Shown here: positions 27,541 through 36,503 of the stretch, in pieces | Layout of the letters: the number at the start of each line of letters is the position of its first letter | Position numbering within the stretch: the stretch's first letter is position 1 | NCBI RefSeq assembly: GCF_029238425.1 | Contig: NZ_JAQWGB010000101.1 | Location: 1-64,000 of the forward strand | DNA length: 64,000 nt | DNA from: Flavicella sp. | GTDB lineage: Bacteria; Bacteroidota; Bacteroidia; Flavobacteriales; Flavobacteriaceae | Direction of reading: 5' to 3' | Position numbers and translations under genes: made by a program | The notes under the pieces: generated by a model | What the model was told of the DNA's origin: nothing | Seen by the model: only the letters and a program-made list of their open reading frames with translations | Database searches by the model: none

Positions 27541-28740
27541 ATGAAAAATTCAAACATCACAAAAACTACTTTAATTGCCGTAATCGTTCTTTTGATTACA
27601 GGCTTTACAACAACAGTAAAAGAAGACATTAAAATTCCAGAAGTAACAAAACACGACGGAATATATTATCTAACTATTGATGGAAAAACACCATTTGCAA
27701 AAGGCTACCAACACGGAGTGGCTTTGAAAGAAGTAATTCAAAAATCAATGATAGATTTTGACACTTGGGTCATTTCTAATTCTGACTATAAAAACAGCAA
27801 AGAAATGGCTACTGACTTCATTCAAAAAACAAATTATTTACAAGATGTAAAAACCTTTACTCCTGATTTGTATTCAGAACTTACAGGAATGGCCGAAGGG
27901 TCAGATGTTGATTTAAAAACGTTGTTTCTTTACAATAGTTTTGATGAATACATTGCTTTTTTAATGGAACATAAACCAAGTATAGAACAAATAGCACACT
28001 GCACAACCACAGGAGTTTTTGGGAGAACAGACAAACCAAACTTTGTGACTCATAACAATGATTTGATGTTAATTTTTTCCAACAAAGTAGTCGTGTCAAA
28101 AATTATCGATACCGAAAAAAAGGTAGAAATCATGCAAACAAGTTTTGCAGGTATATTCGCACAAAACGGTGTGAATAATTATGGAGTAGCTGTTGGTTGT
28201 AATATTTTAGTGGACTTAGAAAGAAACCACAACGGACTTCCTGTAGCCTTTAACAACAGAAAAATTCTAGAAACAAAAAACATTCAAGAAGCTAAAGAAT
28301 ATTTACAAAGTGTTCCTTCTGCTCAAGCCATGAATTACATGATTGGCGATAGAGATAAAGTCATTTCATTTGAGGTTACCGGAAACGGAAATGTATATGA
28401 TGTATCGAACTTTCAAGAAGGGTACACCGTTCATACAAATCATACCCTAAACAAAAACGCAAACAAAGTAAGAGACATAACATCAACTCAGCCTTCAACA
28501 GCTAAAACAGTTGAAAGATTAGAAAAAGCAGCCAGTGTTTTAGCTGAAAACCATCAAACGATAACTACGCAAGGAATAAAAAATTTAAAAAGCACCAAGC
28601 CTATAAGGATCAATGAAGAAGGCTCCATTACGCAAACTATAGAAAGCGTTATTATGGAAATTCCAAAAACAGGAAAACCCATTTTATATGTAACCAATGG
28701 TTTGCCAAATGGTGATAACTACGTAAAATTTGAATTCTAA
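27541..28740 (+). CDS. Exported C45-family (acyl-CoA:6-APA acyltransferase-like) Ntn hydrolase
   Basis: PFAKGYQHGVALKEVI; HCTTTGVFG with candidate N-terminal nucleophile Cys; THNNDL; NNYGVAVGCN. Confidence 0.75.
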   Translation: MKNSNITKTTLIAVIVLLITGFTTTVKEDIKIPEVTKHDGIYYLTIDGKTPFAKGYQHGVALKEVIQKSMIDFDTWVISNSDYKNSKEMATDFIQKTNYLQDVKTFTPDLYSELTGMAEGSDVDLKTLFLYNSFDEYIAFLMEHKPSIEQIAHCTTTGVFGRTDKPNFVTHNNDLMLIFSNKVVVSKIIDTEKKVEIMQTSFAGIFAQNGVNNYGVAVGCNILVDLERNHNGLPVAFNNRKILETKNIQEAKEYLQSVPSAQAMNYMIGDRDKVISFEVTGNGNVYDVSNFQEGYTVHTNHTLNKNANKVRDITSTQPSTAKTVERLEKAASVLAENHQTITTQGIKNLKSTKPIRINEEGSITQTIESVIMEIPKTGKPILYVTNGLPNGDNYVKFEF

Positions 28741-28760
28741 AAAAAACATAAAACTTTTAA

Positions 28761-28786
28761 AATCCTCACAGGTCAATGTGAGGATT
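28761..28786 (+). terminator. Terminator downstream of the C45-like gene
   Basis: aatcctcaca-ggtcaa-tgtgaggatttttt. Confidence 0.75.
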
Positions 28787-28844
28787 TTTTAGTTTGAAAC
28801 AATTTTTATTTTTCGATATGCACATGTAATTTAGAAACACTAAA

Positions 28845-29771
28845 TTGTATAAAAAAAATGTTATGCCTAAAATCTGGCAATTTTCGGTGATTGAATTCTC
28901 AAAAGAAACTTGGATTTCTGGGACCATACTCTACTCAGATAAAAAACAAAAGCACGCCACCAAAGCCATTAAAAATGCAAAGTATGTTCTAAAATCATAT
29001 CAAAAAAAAACCTTTGCAAACAAACAAATAAAAGTTGTTTCTGATTCTAACGAATTTATCACCAAAACGGATGCACATGGATATTTCACATTGCTTACTA
29101 CACATAAAATCATTAAAACTCCCGTCATTATAAATTGTGACACCCTTCAAGAAATAACACCCCTCCAAACTTATCCAACTTATTTTCCTGATACCTCTAA
29201 AAGGCTCGCTATTATTTCTGATCTCGACGAGACTATTTTACATTCTCATACCAAATCGGCACCAAAAAGAATTTATACGACTTTATTCAAACCACCACAT
29301 AAAAGAGGAGTGGTAACTTTTACCCAAGAATTATTTCTAGCTTATAAAGACAAAAACCCAAGATATTTTTACGTTTCTAAAAGTGAAACAAACTTATTTA
29401 AAATAATCAGTGAATTTCTTATTTCCAATGATTTACCTAAAGGGATTCTATTGCTTACTCCTTATCTTAGCTTAAAAAAACTTATCAAAAACCAAAAGGA
29501 GCTTGATTTCAAAAAAAACACCATTGAAAAAATCATAACCCTTTCACCAAACAAAGAATTTATTTTAGTGGGAGACGATTCTCAAAAAGATGTAGAAATT
29601 TATACTGATGTAGCAAAAAAATTTCCAAACCAAATCTCTAGTATCTTTATCAGACAAACAAAAAAAACAGTAAATTCAGAAAAACTTAAAAACTGGCAGC
29701 TTCTCAAAAACACAGGAGTTAATGCACATTATTTCAAAAAGAACGAATCCTTTAACCCAAAGCTACTATGA
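28845..29771 (+). CDS. App1-type (DUF2183) phosphatase-domain protein
   Basis: AIISDLDETILHSHTKSAPKRIYTTLF; YFYVSKSETNLFKIISEFL; FILVGDDSQKDVEIY. Confidence 0.8.
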   Translation: MYKKNVMPKIWQFSVIEFSKETWISGTILYSDKKQKHATKAIKNAKYVLKSYQKKTFANKQIKVVSDSNEFITKTDAHGYFTLLTTHKIIKTPVIINCDTLQEITPLQTYPTYFPDTSKRLAIISDLDETILHSHTKSAPKRIYTTLFKPPHKRGVVTFTQELFLAYKDKNPRYFYVSKSETNLFKIISEFLISNDLPKGILLLTPYLSLKKLIKNQKELDFKKNTIEKIITLSPNKEFILVGDDSQKDVEIYTDVAKKFPNQISSIFIRQTKKTVNSEKLKNWQLLKNTGVNAHYFKKNESFNPKLL

Positions 29772-30667
29772 AACTATTATTTATTGTGAATCCAATCTCG
29801 GGTGATGTAGATAAGGAACCTTTTTTAGAGGAAGCAAAGGAACTGTGTTCTTTTTACGGGATTAATTTTCTTGTATTTAAAACCACGGGAGAACAGGATG
29901 CACTCAAACTAAGTAAAATCCTAGATGATTTTAAACCAGATAGGGTTGCCTCTGTTGGAGGCGATGGAACCACTTTGTTTACCGCAATCTCTCTTTTAAA
30001 TAAAAATATCCCAATGGGAATTATCCCACTAGGTTCTGCCAATGGTATGGCAACCGAACTTTATGTTCAGCCAGAACCGATCCAAGCTTTAAAAGATATC
30101 CTACTTTCTCAAATGATTTATGGCTTAGATCTTTTAAAGGTAAACAAGGAATATTATAGCATGCATATTGGTGATGTTGGTTTGAATGCTAACATAGTAA
30201 ATGCCTATGAAAAAGACCCCAACCGAGGCATGATTACCTATGCCAAATATTTTTTAGAAGAATTACAAAACTTTGAAAATTTTGATATTGAAGTAAGTAC
30301 TCCTAAAGAACACATAAAAGGTTCCGTTTTTATGGCAGCGATTTGCAATTCTAGAAAATATGGAACCGGAGTTCCTTTGAATTTAATTGGCAACCCGATG
30401 GATGGTAAATTCGAAATTGTTTTGATGGAACAATTAGACATGACCTCTCTGATCAAAGCCGGACTCTCTGCTTTTAATGAAAAGTTTTACACCTATCAAC
30501 AAAGTAAAACCCTCGTTACAGAAAGTGCCACTTTGAAATTTAAAGAACCTCGCTTGCTGCAATTGGACGGTGAAGTAATCGGGAAATTCAAAACCATCGA
30601 CATTGAGATTGTCAAAGGAGCTGTTCAACTAATAACTACCAAAGCAAACATGAATATCCAAAATTAA
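29768..30667 (+). CDS. Diacylglycerol kinase / sphingosine kinase-family lipid kinase
   Basis: LLFIVNPISGD; RVASVGGDGTTLFTAI; GIIPLGSANGMATEL. Confidence 0.9.
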   Translation: MKLLFIVNPISGDVDKEPFLEEAKELCSFYGINFLVFKTTGEQDALKLSKILDDFKPDRVASVGGDGTTLFTAISLLNKNIPMGIIPLGSANGMATELYVQPEPIQALKDILLSQMIYGLDLLKVNKEYYSMHIGDVGLNANIVNAYEKDPNRGMITYAKYFLEELQNFENFDIEVSTPKEHIKGSVFMAAICNSRKYGTGVPLNLIGNPMDGKFEIVLMEQLDMTSLIKAGLSAFNEKFYTYQQSKTLVTESATLKFKEPRLLQLDGEVIGKFKTIDIEIVKGAVQLITTKANMNIQN

Positions 30668-30688
30668 AAAAATCTAAAAATTGCTATT

Positions 30689-31453
30689 ATGATATTTATA
30701 CTAATTTCTCTTCTAAGCACTATATTGATCAATGGTCCCGAACAAATATTCATGGCCACGGATATCGTCAAAGAAATTAAACACAATGTAAAAGACAACA
30801 ACAGAAAAACCTATGTGTTGAAAATTATGAAGGAGGCGAAATCTGAGATCAAAGCTTATCAAAAAAATTATGAGAAAAATGAAAAGAAGGTAAAAAAACT
30901 ATTGAACAAAGACTTGGTCAGCTTAAATGACATAAAAATTATTGTAGATGAAAATCTAGTAACAAGAAAAAAACTACAGCGGTATATGGTAGCTAGCAGA
31001 CTCTTGGTTCAGGATTCCTTAACGGACAATGAATGGGTTTTGATTCTTGAAAAAAGCAACACAATTTCTGCAAAGAAAAAAAAGAAACAATTAAAAAAGC
31101 ATAAAAAAGATGTAGAAAAGCTAAAAGAGTTTGTCATTGCTTTTAAAGATGAAATTAATAAAACTAGGGCTACCCCAACTGCTAAAGAAAAAATAATATC
31201 CACATTTGATGCTTTTATCGAAGACTATAAAAACCAGTTAAAGGTTGCTCAAGAACTTTCTTTTTCTAAGAGTAAAACTTTAAACAACAAATATGCACCA
31301 CAGGCAGAGCTGATTGATATTTACACCCAACAAAATAACGTGAGAACACAAGTGAGAAATTCTTTTTACAAACTTTTTGAAATCACTCAAGAAAATACCA
31401 GTGAAAGAGAATGGGTACAAATAAGAAAGGAACTAAAAACACTATTCAAATAA
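30689..31453 (+). CDS. Lys-rich helical exported protein of unknown function; paralogue of 26629-27396
   Basis: Similar length and layout to 26629-27396 (EQIFMATDIVKEIK vs DEIFMVPEVMEQIK; conserved C-terminal KxENTSEREWVQIRKELK). Confidence 0.65.
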   Translation: MIFILISLLSTILINGPEQIFMATDIVKEIKHNVKDNNRKTYVLKIMKEAKSEIKAYQKNYEKNEKKVKKLLNKDLVSLNDIKIIVDENLVTRKKLQRYMVASRLLVQDSLTDNEWVLILEKSNTISAKKKKKQLKKHKKDVEKLKEFVIAFKDEINKTRATPTAKEKIISTFDAFIEDYKNQLKVAQELSFSKSKTLNNKYAPQAELIDIYTQQNNVRTQVRNSFYKLFEITQENTSEREWVQIRKELKTLFK

Positions 31454-31481
31454 GGTATGTCCTCCATGGTTATTTGAGCAA

Positions 31482-31518
31482 AAAACTCTCTAGATAACAA
31501 CATCTAGAGAGTTTTTTT
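31482..31518 (+). terminator. Terminator downstream of 30689-31453
   Basis: aaaactctctagat-aacaac-atctagagagttttttt. Confidence 0.75.
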
Positions 31519-31522
31519 TAAG

Positions 31523-31596
31523 TGACCGCGAAGGGATTCAAACCCCCAACCCTCAGAGCCGAAATCTGATGCGCTATTCAGTTGCGCCACGCGGCC
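31523..31596 (-). tRNA. tRNA-Arg (anticodon TCG)
   Basis: Folded by hand: acceptor GGCCGCG/CGCGGTC, D-stem GCGC/GCGC, anticodon stem TCAGA/TCTGA with loop TTTCGGC, T-loop TTTGAAT. Confidence 0.9.
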
Positions 31597-31605
31597 ATTA
31601 ATAAT

Positions 31606-32055
31606 TTATGACAACGACTGTTTGACCACCACAGAAATTGTTTTACCGTCTGCTTTTCCAGCCAATTGTTTTGAAGCCATTCCCATCACTTTACCCATAT
31701 CTTTCATACTAGAAGCACCCGTTTGAGAAATAATAGCTGCCACTGCTTCTTTTATCGCCTCCTCACTCATTTGCTCAGGTAAAAACTGACCAATCACCTC
31801 AGCTTGTGCCAATTCTGGAGCAGCTAAATCTTCTCTTCCTTGTTCTGAAAATAAAGCGGCGCTATCTTTACGTTGCTTTACTAATTTTTGAACCAGTTTT
31901 AATTCTTGATCCTGAGTCAACTCTTCTTTGGCTCCACTTTCTGTTTGTGCCAATAAAATTGCCGATTTAACAGCTCTTAACGATTCTAAAGCAACCGTAT
32001 CTTTTGATTTCATCGCTTCTTTTAACTTGACCATTAATTCTTTTTGTAAACTCAT
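31606..32055 (-). CDS. yqeY: GatB/YqeY domain-containing protein
   Basis: Typical YqeY length; LKEAMKSKDTVALESLRAVKSAI; MGKVMGMASKQLAGKADGKTISVVVK. Confidence 0.9.
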   Translation of the reverse strand: MSLQKELMVKLKEAMKSKDTVALESLRAVKSAILLAQTESGAKEELTQDQELKLVQKLVKQRKDSAALFSEQGREDLAAPELAQAEVIGQFLPEQMSEEAIKEAVAAIISQTGASSMKDMGKVMGMASKQLAGKADGKTISVVVKQSLS

Positions 32056-32140
32056 TTTCTATCTCTTTAATTATACTATTAAAACTTTTCTTAATGCGAC
32101 CGTAAATATAAACAATTCACATATCCAATAAAATAAAAAA

Positions 32141-32156
32141 CCCGCTATATAGCGGG
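32141..32156 (-). terminator. Terminator downstream of ftsZ
   Basis: cccgctatatagcggg preceded on + by an A-run (T-tract on minus). Confidence 0.65.
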
Positions 32157-32182
32157 CATTTTAATCTGTAGGGGTAAATTTC

Positions 32183-34321
32183 TTAATCTACATTATCATG
32201 TAGAAATGAATTATTAGACCTCAATTGAATTTCGTCATTATCATCGATACTTAATGTTGTTCTAGATTGAGTTGTATCAGAAGAATTCACATCATCCAAA
32301 TCCACACCATTTCTTTTATAAGCCGGTACTTTTTCTATATCCTCAATGTTTTGTGGAACATTGTTGTTAAACTTATAATTGAATTTTTTCATTTTTTCTC
32401 TCCTACTGTTTGCAGTTTGTTGAATTTCTGAAATTGTAGCATCCAAAGGACTTACCTCTTTCGCTCCAATTACTTCCATATCATCTACAACCACCTCTTC
32501 TTGTTTCTTAAGAGTTATTTCTAACTCTTCATCAACGGGAGCTTCAACAGCAACAGGTTTCACCTCTTCATGATCCACCACCTTTATATTATTAATATCA
32601 AAAGTAGAGGCATTTTTTATCGTTGGCTGAATGTCAAAATCCTCTAAACTATAACGAATCGTTTGTGGCTCTTCTGCCTTAACTTCAATATGACCATGAA
32701 CTTCAATTTCATTGATATCCAATGGCTTTTTTTCTTCTTCAATCGTATCCTCTAGCGTAAATCGTTTAATCTCCTCCTCTTTCGGAGTTTCAGCAACAAC
32801 AGGTTTTACCACCTCATGATCTACTACTTCAATTCCGTTGATAAAATCTTCTACACTGTCATCTAAACTAAAATAGACAGGTTCTTCTGTTGGCTTAGAT
32901 TCTTCTACTTCGGCCTTCACTTCCTCAGCCCCTACTACATCTATATCAAATAAAAGATCCATTTGAACTGGCTTTTCTTCAATATATTCTTCTTGCTTTG
33001 TTAATGCTGGTTCCTTTTCAGAAGTCACCTCCTTAATTTCAAAATCTTCTTCTGAAAAATCAGAAAGGTCATGTAAAATTTTATCTGATTTTATTTCTTC
33101 AAACTCAACATCTAAATTCTGAATAAGGTTTGTAGTTTTCACAATCTGATTTGGAACTTCTTCTTCTTCCTCACCTAGTTCATAAACAATTTTACTATCC
33201 TCTACAGGAACCTCTTTTTGTCTATTTAATATCTGATTTTTTAAAGAATTTTTCTCTTCAAAACTATAAATAGCTTTTTGTTCATCCTCTAAAGTGTGAA
33301 TCACTTTTTTAACTTCAATATCAGAAATTGTCCCTTGTTGATCTGCAGCAAAACCAGTAGCCACAACAGTTAAAGAAATTTCATCTTCTAAATCGTCATC
33401 CTCACCGACACCCATAATAATATTAGCATCATAACCAGCTTCCGTTTGAATAAAATCATTGATTTCTCCAATCTCATCCAAAGTAACTTCTACCTTACCA
33501 GAAATAATTAGTAGCAGAACATTTTTAGCTCCAGTAATTTTATTATCATTTAATAAAGGTGAATCTAAAGCTTTTACAATCGCATTTTTAGCTCTGTTTG
33601 TTCCCGCTTCTTTCGCTGACCCCATAATAGCAGTACCACTGTTAGATAAAACAGTTTTTGCATCATGTAAATCAATATTTTGCTTGTAGTGATGTGTAAT
33701 TACTTCAGCAATTCCTCTTGAAGCCGTTGACAGCACCTCGTCAGCTTTTGAGAACCCTGCTTTGAAACCTAAGTTTCCATATACTTCTCTAAGTTTGTTG
33801 TTATTGATAACAATTAAAGAATCTACATTCTGACGCAATTCGTCTACTCCTTTTTGAGCTTGCTGCGTACGCATTCTTCCCTCAAACTGAAAAGGCATTG
33901 TAACAATACCTACAGTAAGGATATCCATATCTTTTGCAATCTTAGCAATGATTGGAGCAGCTCCTGTACCAGTACCACCACCCATTCCAGCGGTAATGAA
34001 AACCATTTTTGTTTGCGTTGTAAGGATGCTTCTAATTTCCTCCAAACTTTCTTTGGCAGCCTCTTCTCCTACATCCGGATTGGCACCTGCACCAAGTCCA
34101 GAGGTTAAAGAAACTCCTAGTTGTATTTTATTTGGGATTGGACTATTTTCCAAGGCTTGTGCATCTGTGTTACAAATGACAAAATCCACCCCTTTTGTAT
34201 TTTGCTGAAACATGTGGTTTACAGCATTGCTTCCACCACCACCTACACCAATAACTTTTATTGTGTTAGATTGTGACTTTGGCATATCAAATGAAATGTT
34301 ATCGAATTCTGTGCTGCTCAT
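32183..34321 (-). CDS. ftsZ: Cell division GTPase FtsZ with long acidic C-terminal linker
   Basis: GVGGGGSNAVNHM, GMGGGTGTGAAPIIA, NADxQAL; C-terminal peptide EIQLRSNNSFLHDNVD. Confidence 0.98.
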   Translation of the reverse strand: MSSTEFDNISFDMPKSQSNTIKVIGVGGGGSNAVNHMFQQNTKGVDFVICNTDAQALENSPIPNKIQLGVSLTSGLGAGANPDVGEEAAKESLEEIRSILTTQTKMVFITAGMGGGTGTGAAPIIAKIAKDMDILTVGIVTMPFQFEGRMRTQQAQKGVDELRQNVDSLIVINNNKLREVYGNLGFKAGFSKADEVLSTASRGIAEVITHHYKQNIDLHDAKTVLSNSGTAIMGSAKEAGTNRAKNAIVKALDSPLLNDNKITGAKNVLLLIISGKVEVTLDEIGEINDFIQTEAGYDANIIMGVGEDDDLEDEISLTVVATGFAADQQGTISDIEVKKVIHTLEDEQKAIYSFEEKNSLKNQILNRQKEVPVEDSKIVYELGEEEEEVPNQIVKTTNLIQNLDVEFEEIKSDKILHDLSDFSEEDFEIKEVTSEKEPALTKQEEYIEEKPVQMDLLFDIDVVGAEEVKAEVEESKPTEEPVYFSLDDSVEDFINGIEVVDHEVVKPVVAETPKEEEIKRFTLEDTIEEEKKPLDINEIEVHGHIEVKAEEPQTIRYSLEDFDIQPTIKNASTFDINNIKVVDHEEVKPVAVEAPVDEELEITLKKQEEVVVDDMEVIGAKEVSPLDATISEIQQTANSRREKMKKFNYKFNNNVPQNIEDIEKVPAYKRNGVDLDDVNSSDTTQSRTTLSIDDNDEIQLRSNNSFLHDNVD

Positions 34322-34370
34322 AATAACGGGTTCTTTTTGACGATTAAATGGTTATTTTTTTCTTTTTCTG

Positions 34371-35741
34371 CTATTCTGCGTTATCTAAAAAATCTCTAAA
34401 TCTCTCAGAGAATTTCTCGAAAATTGACTTCTTTGGTGTTGGAGGTACTATTGGCTCCGCCTTAGGCTCCTCATTTTCTTGTTCTTGACTTTCCTCTGAA
34501 ACAACTTCTTCCTCAACATCGTCTTCTCCTCCTAAATTAAATTGCTCACGTTGCGGAACTTCTGCTCTCTCTTTCTTTTCTTGCTTTTCCAAACCTTCCA
34601 TAAGCAAACCAACTGCGGTTGCAAATGTTGGGCTACTTAAAGTTTCATCAGAACCTCCTGCCAAATGCTCGTTCGGATAACCAATTCTGGTATCCATTCC
34701 TGTAATATATTCTACCAACTGCTTTAAATGTTTTACCTGAGCGCCCCCGCCAGTCAAAACAATTCCTGCTATTAGTTTTCCTTTTTGAGTTTCATGTCCA
34801 TAGTTTTTAATCTCTAAGTACACTTGCTCTATTATCTCCGTTACTCTTGCATGAATAATTTTTGATAAATTCTTTAATGTTATTTCTTTTGGTTCTCTTC
34901 CTCTCAATCCAGGAATAGAAACAATTTCATTTTCTTTATTTTCTCCAGGCCATGCTGACCCAAACTTTACTTTCAAAAGTTCTGCTTGCTTTTCAATAAT
35001 CGCACATCCTTCTTTGATATCCTCTGTGATAACATTTCCTCCAAAAGGAATTACCGCTGTATGACGAATAATTCCATCTTTAAAAATGGCAAGATCTGTG
35101 GTACCACCACCTATATCAATCAAAGCTACTCCGGCTTCTTTTTCTTCCTGACTTAAAACTGCTGATGCCGATGCTAAAGGCTCTAAAGTAATCTCAGACA
35201 AATCTAAGCCAGCACTTTTAACACAACGACCAATATTTTTTATGGAAGAAACCTGTCCAACAACCACATGAAAATTTGCTTCCAATCTACCACCATACAT
35301 ACCAATTGTTTCTTTGATATGCTCTTGGCTATCTACTTTAAAATCTTGTGGCAATACATGAATAATCTCTTCCCCCGGTAACATCACCAATTTATGTACT
35401 TGGTTGATCAAATCATTAATATCAGACTCATCAATCACTCTATCTGCATCATCTCTTGTGATATAATCACTATGGTGTAAACTACGGATATGTTGTCCGG
35501 CAATTCCTACCACTACATCATTGATATCGTAACCAGAAACATTTTCTGCTTCTTCAACAGCTTGCTGGATAGATAAAATAGTTTGGGTGATATTGTTTAC
35601 AACACCTCTTTTTACCCCCAGACTTTTTGCCTTTCCAATTCCTAAAATCTCAAGTTTCCCATATTCATTCTTGCAACCGATAATGGCTACAATTTTTGTA
35701 GTTCCAATATCTAATCCAACTGAGAAAGTCTTTTTTTCCAT
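34371..35741 (-). CDS. ftsA: Cell division protein FtsA
   Basis: VGLDIGTTKIVAIIG; IDIGGGTTDLAIF; position in dcw cluster. Confidence 0.97.
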   Translation of the reverse strand: MEKKTFSVGLDIGTTKIVAIIGCKNEYGKLEILGIGKAKSLGVKRGVVNNITQTILSIQQAVEEAENVSGYDINDVVVGIAGQHIRSLHHSDYITRDDADRVIDESDINDLINQVHKLVMLPGEEIIHVLPQDFKVDSQEHIKETIGMYGGRLEANFHVVVGQVSSIKNIGRCVKSAGLDLSEITLEPLASASAVLSQEEKEAGVALIDIGGGTTDLAIFKDGIIRHTAVIPFGGNVITEDIKEGCAIIEKQAELLKVKFGSAWPGENKENEIVSIPGLRGREPKEITLKNLSKIIHARVTEIIEQVYLEIKNYGHETQKGKLIAGIVLTGGGAQVKHLKQLVEYITGMDTRIGYPNEHLAGGSDETLSSPTFATAVGLLMEGLEKQEKKERAEVPQREQFNLGGEDDVEEEVVSEESQEQENEEPKAEPIVPPTPKKSIFEKFSERFRDFLDNAE

Positions 35742-35744
35742 AAT

Positions 35745-36467
35745 TTAATTCTTTGTACAAACAACCTGGTTGTTGAATTTTAAATTAATCGATTTATATT
35801 TTTCCAACTCATTACTCTGAATTACTTCGTTGTAAAAAGCCTCTAATTTTTTAAACTTAACATTCAAATCTTCAATTTTTCCAATTTGAATCTCTTGATC
35901 ATATTTTCTAGTTCTTAGTACGTAATTGTTGACGGATTTTTTATGCACACCAACGATTAGATTTGACAAAAACCTATCGTCGTTTATTTTAGTCACAAGA
36001 CTATAAATAGACGCTAAATCCTCCTCAACAACATTACCTGAAACCAGCAAAACTCTAGCAGAATAATTCACAGATAAAGGCATTTTAACACCCTGCTTAT
36101 CAAGATAGTAAACATCCTCTCCGCTATGAATTCTCGCTATAGGGGTACGTTGTGTAATCACTGTTTTTACAACACCATCTATTGACATAAAGACTTTCAC
36201 CTTTTCAACAAGTGGATTCTGAAACACAACACTTTCCAACTCATGTAAATTTATTAAGGATTTTGGCTGGTTTTTAAGCTCCCCAATATTTTGTATTAAC
36301 AATTTATTAACCATTTCATGAGAAAGAAACAAATTTGCTCCGTTTGCAAATTCCACGATAGGTTCCTGCACCAACTTAGCTCCATTTCTCTGAGAACCAA
36401 ACCCGTACAAAAAAGCCACTATCACTAGCAAAACAAAGCTTTTTATGTAAACAATATATCTTTTCAT
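35745..36467 (-). CDS. ftsQ: Cell division protein FtsQ
   Basis: Single TM and POTRA-like region; position between murC and ftsA. Confidence 0.85.
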   Translation of the reverse strand: MKRYIVYIKSFVLLVIVAFLYGFGSQRNGAKLVQEPIVEFANGANLFLSHEMVNKLLIQNIGELKNQPKSLINLHELESVVFQNPLVEKVKVFMSIDGVVKTVITQRTPIARIHSGEDVYYLDKQGVKMPLSVNYSARVLLVSGNVVEEDLASIYSLVTKINDDRFLSNLIVGVHKKSVNNYVLRTRKYDQEIQIGKIEDLNVKFKKLEAFYNEVIQSNELEKYKSINLKFNNQVVCTKN

Positions 36468-36503
36468 TTCAAATTAATTAGGCCAACACTATACAAAAAC
36501 ACC

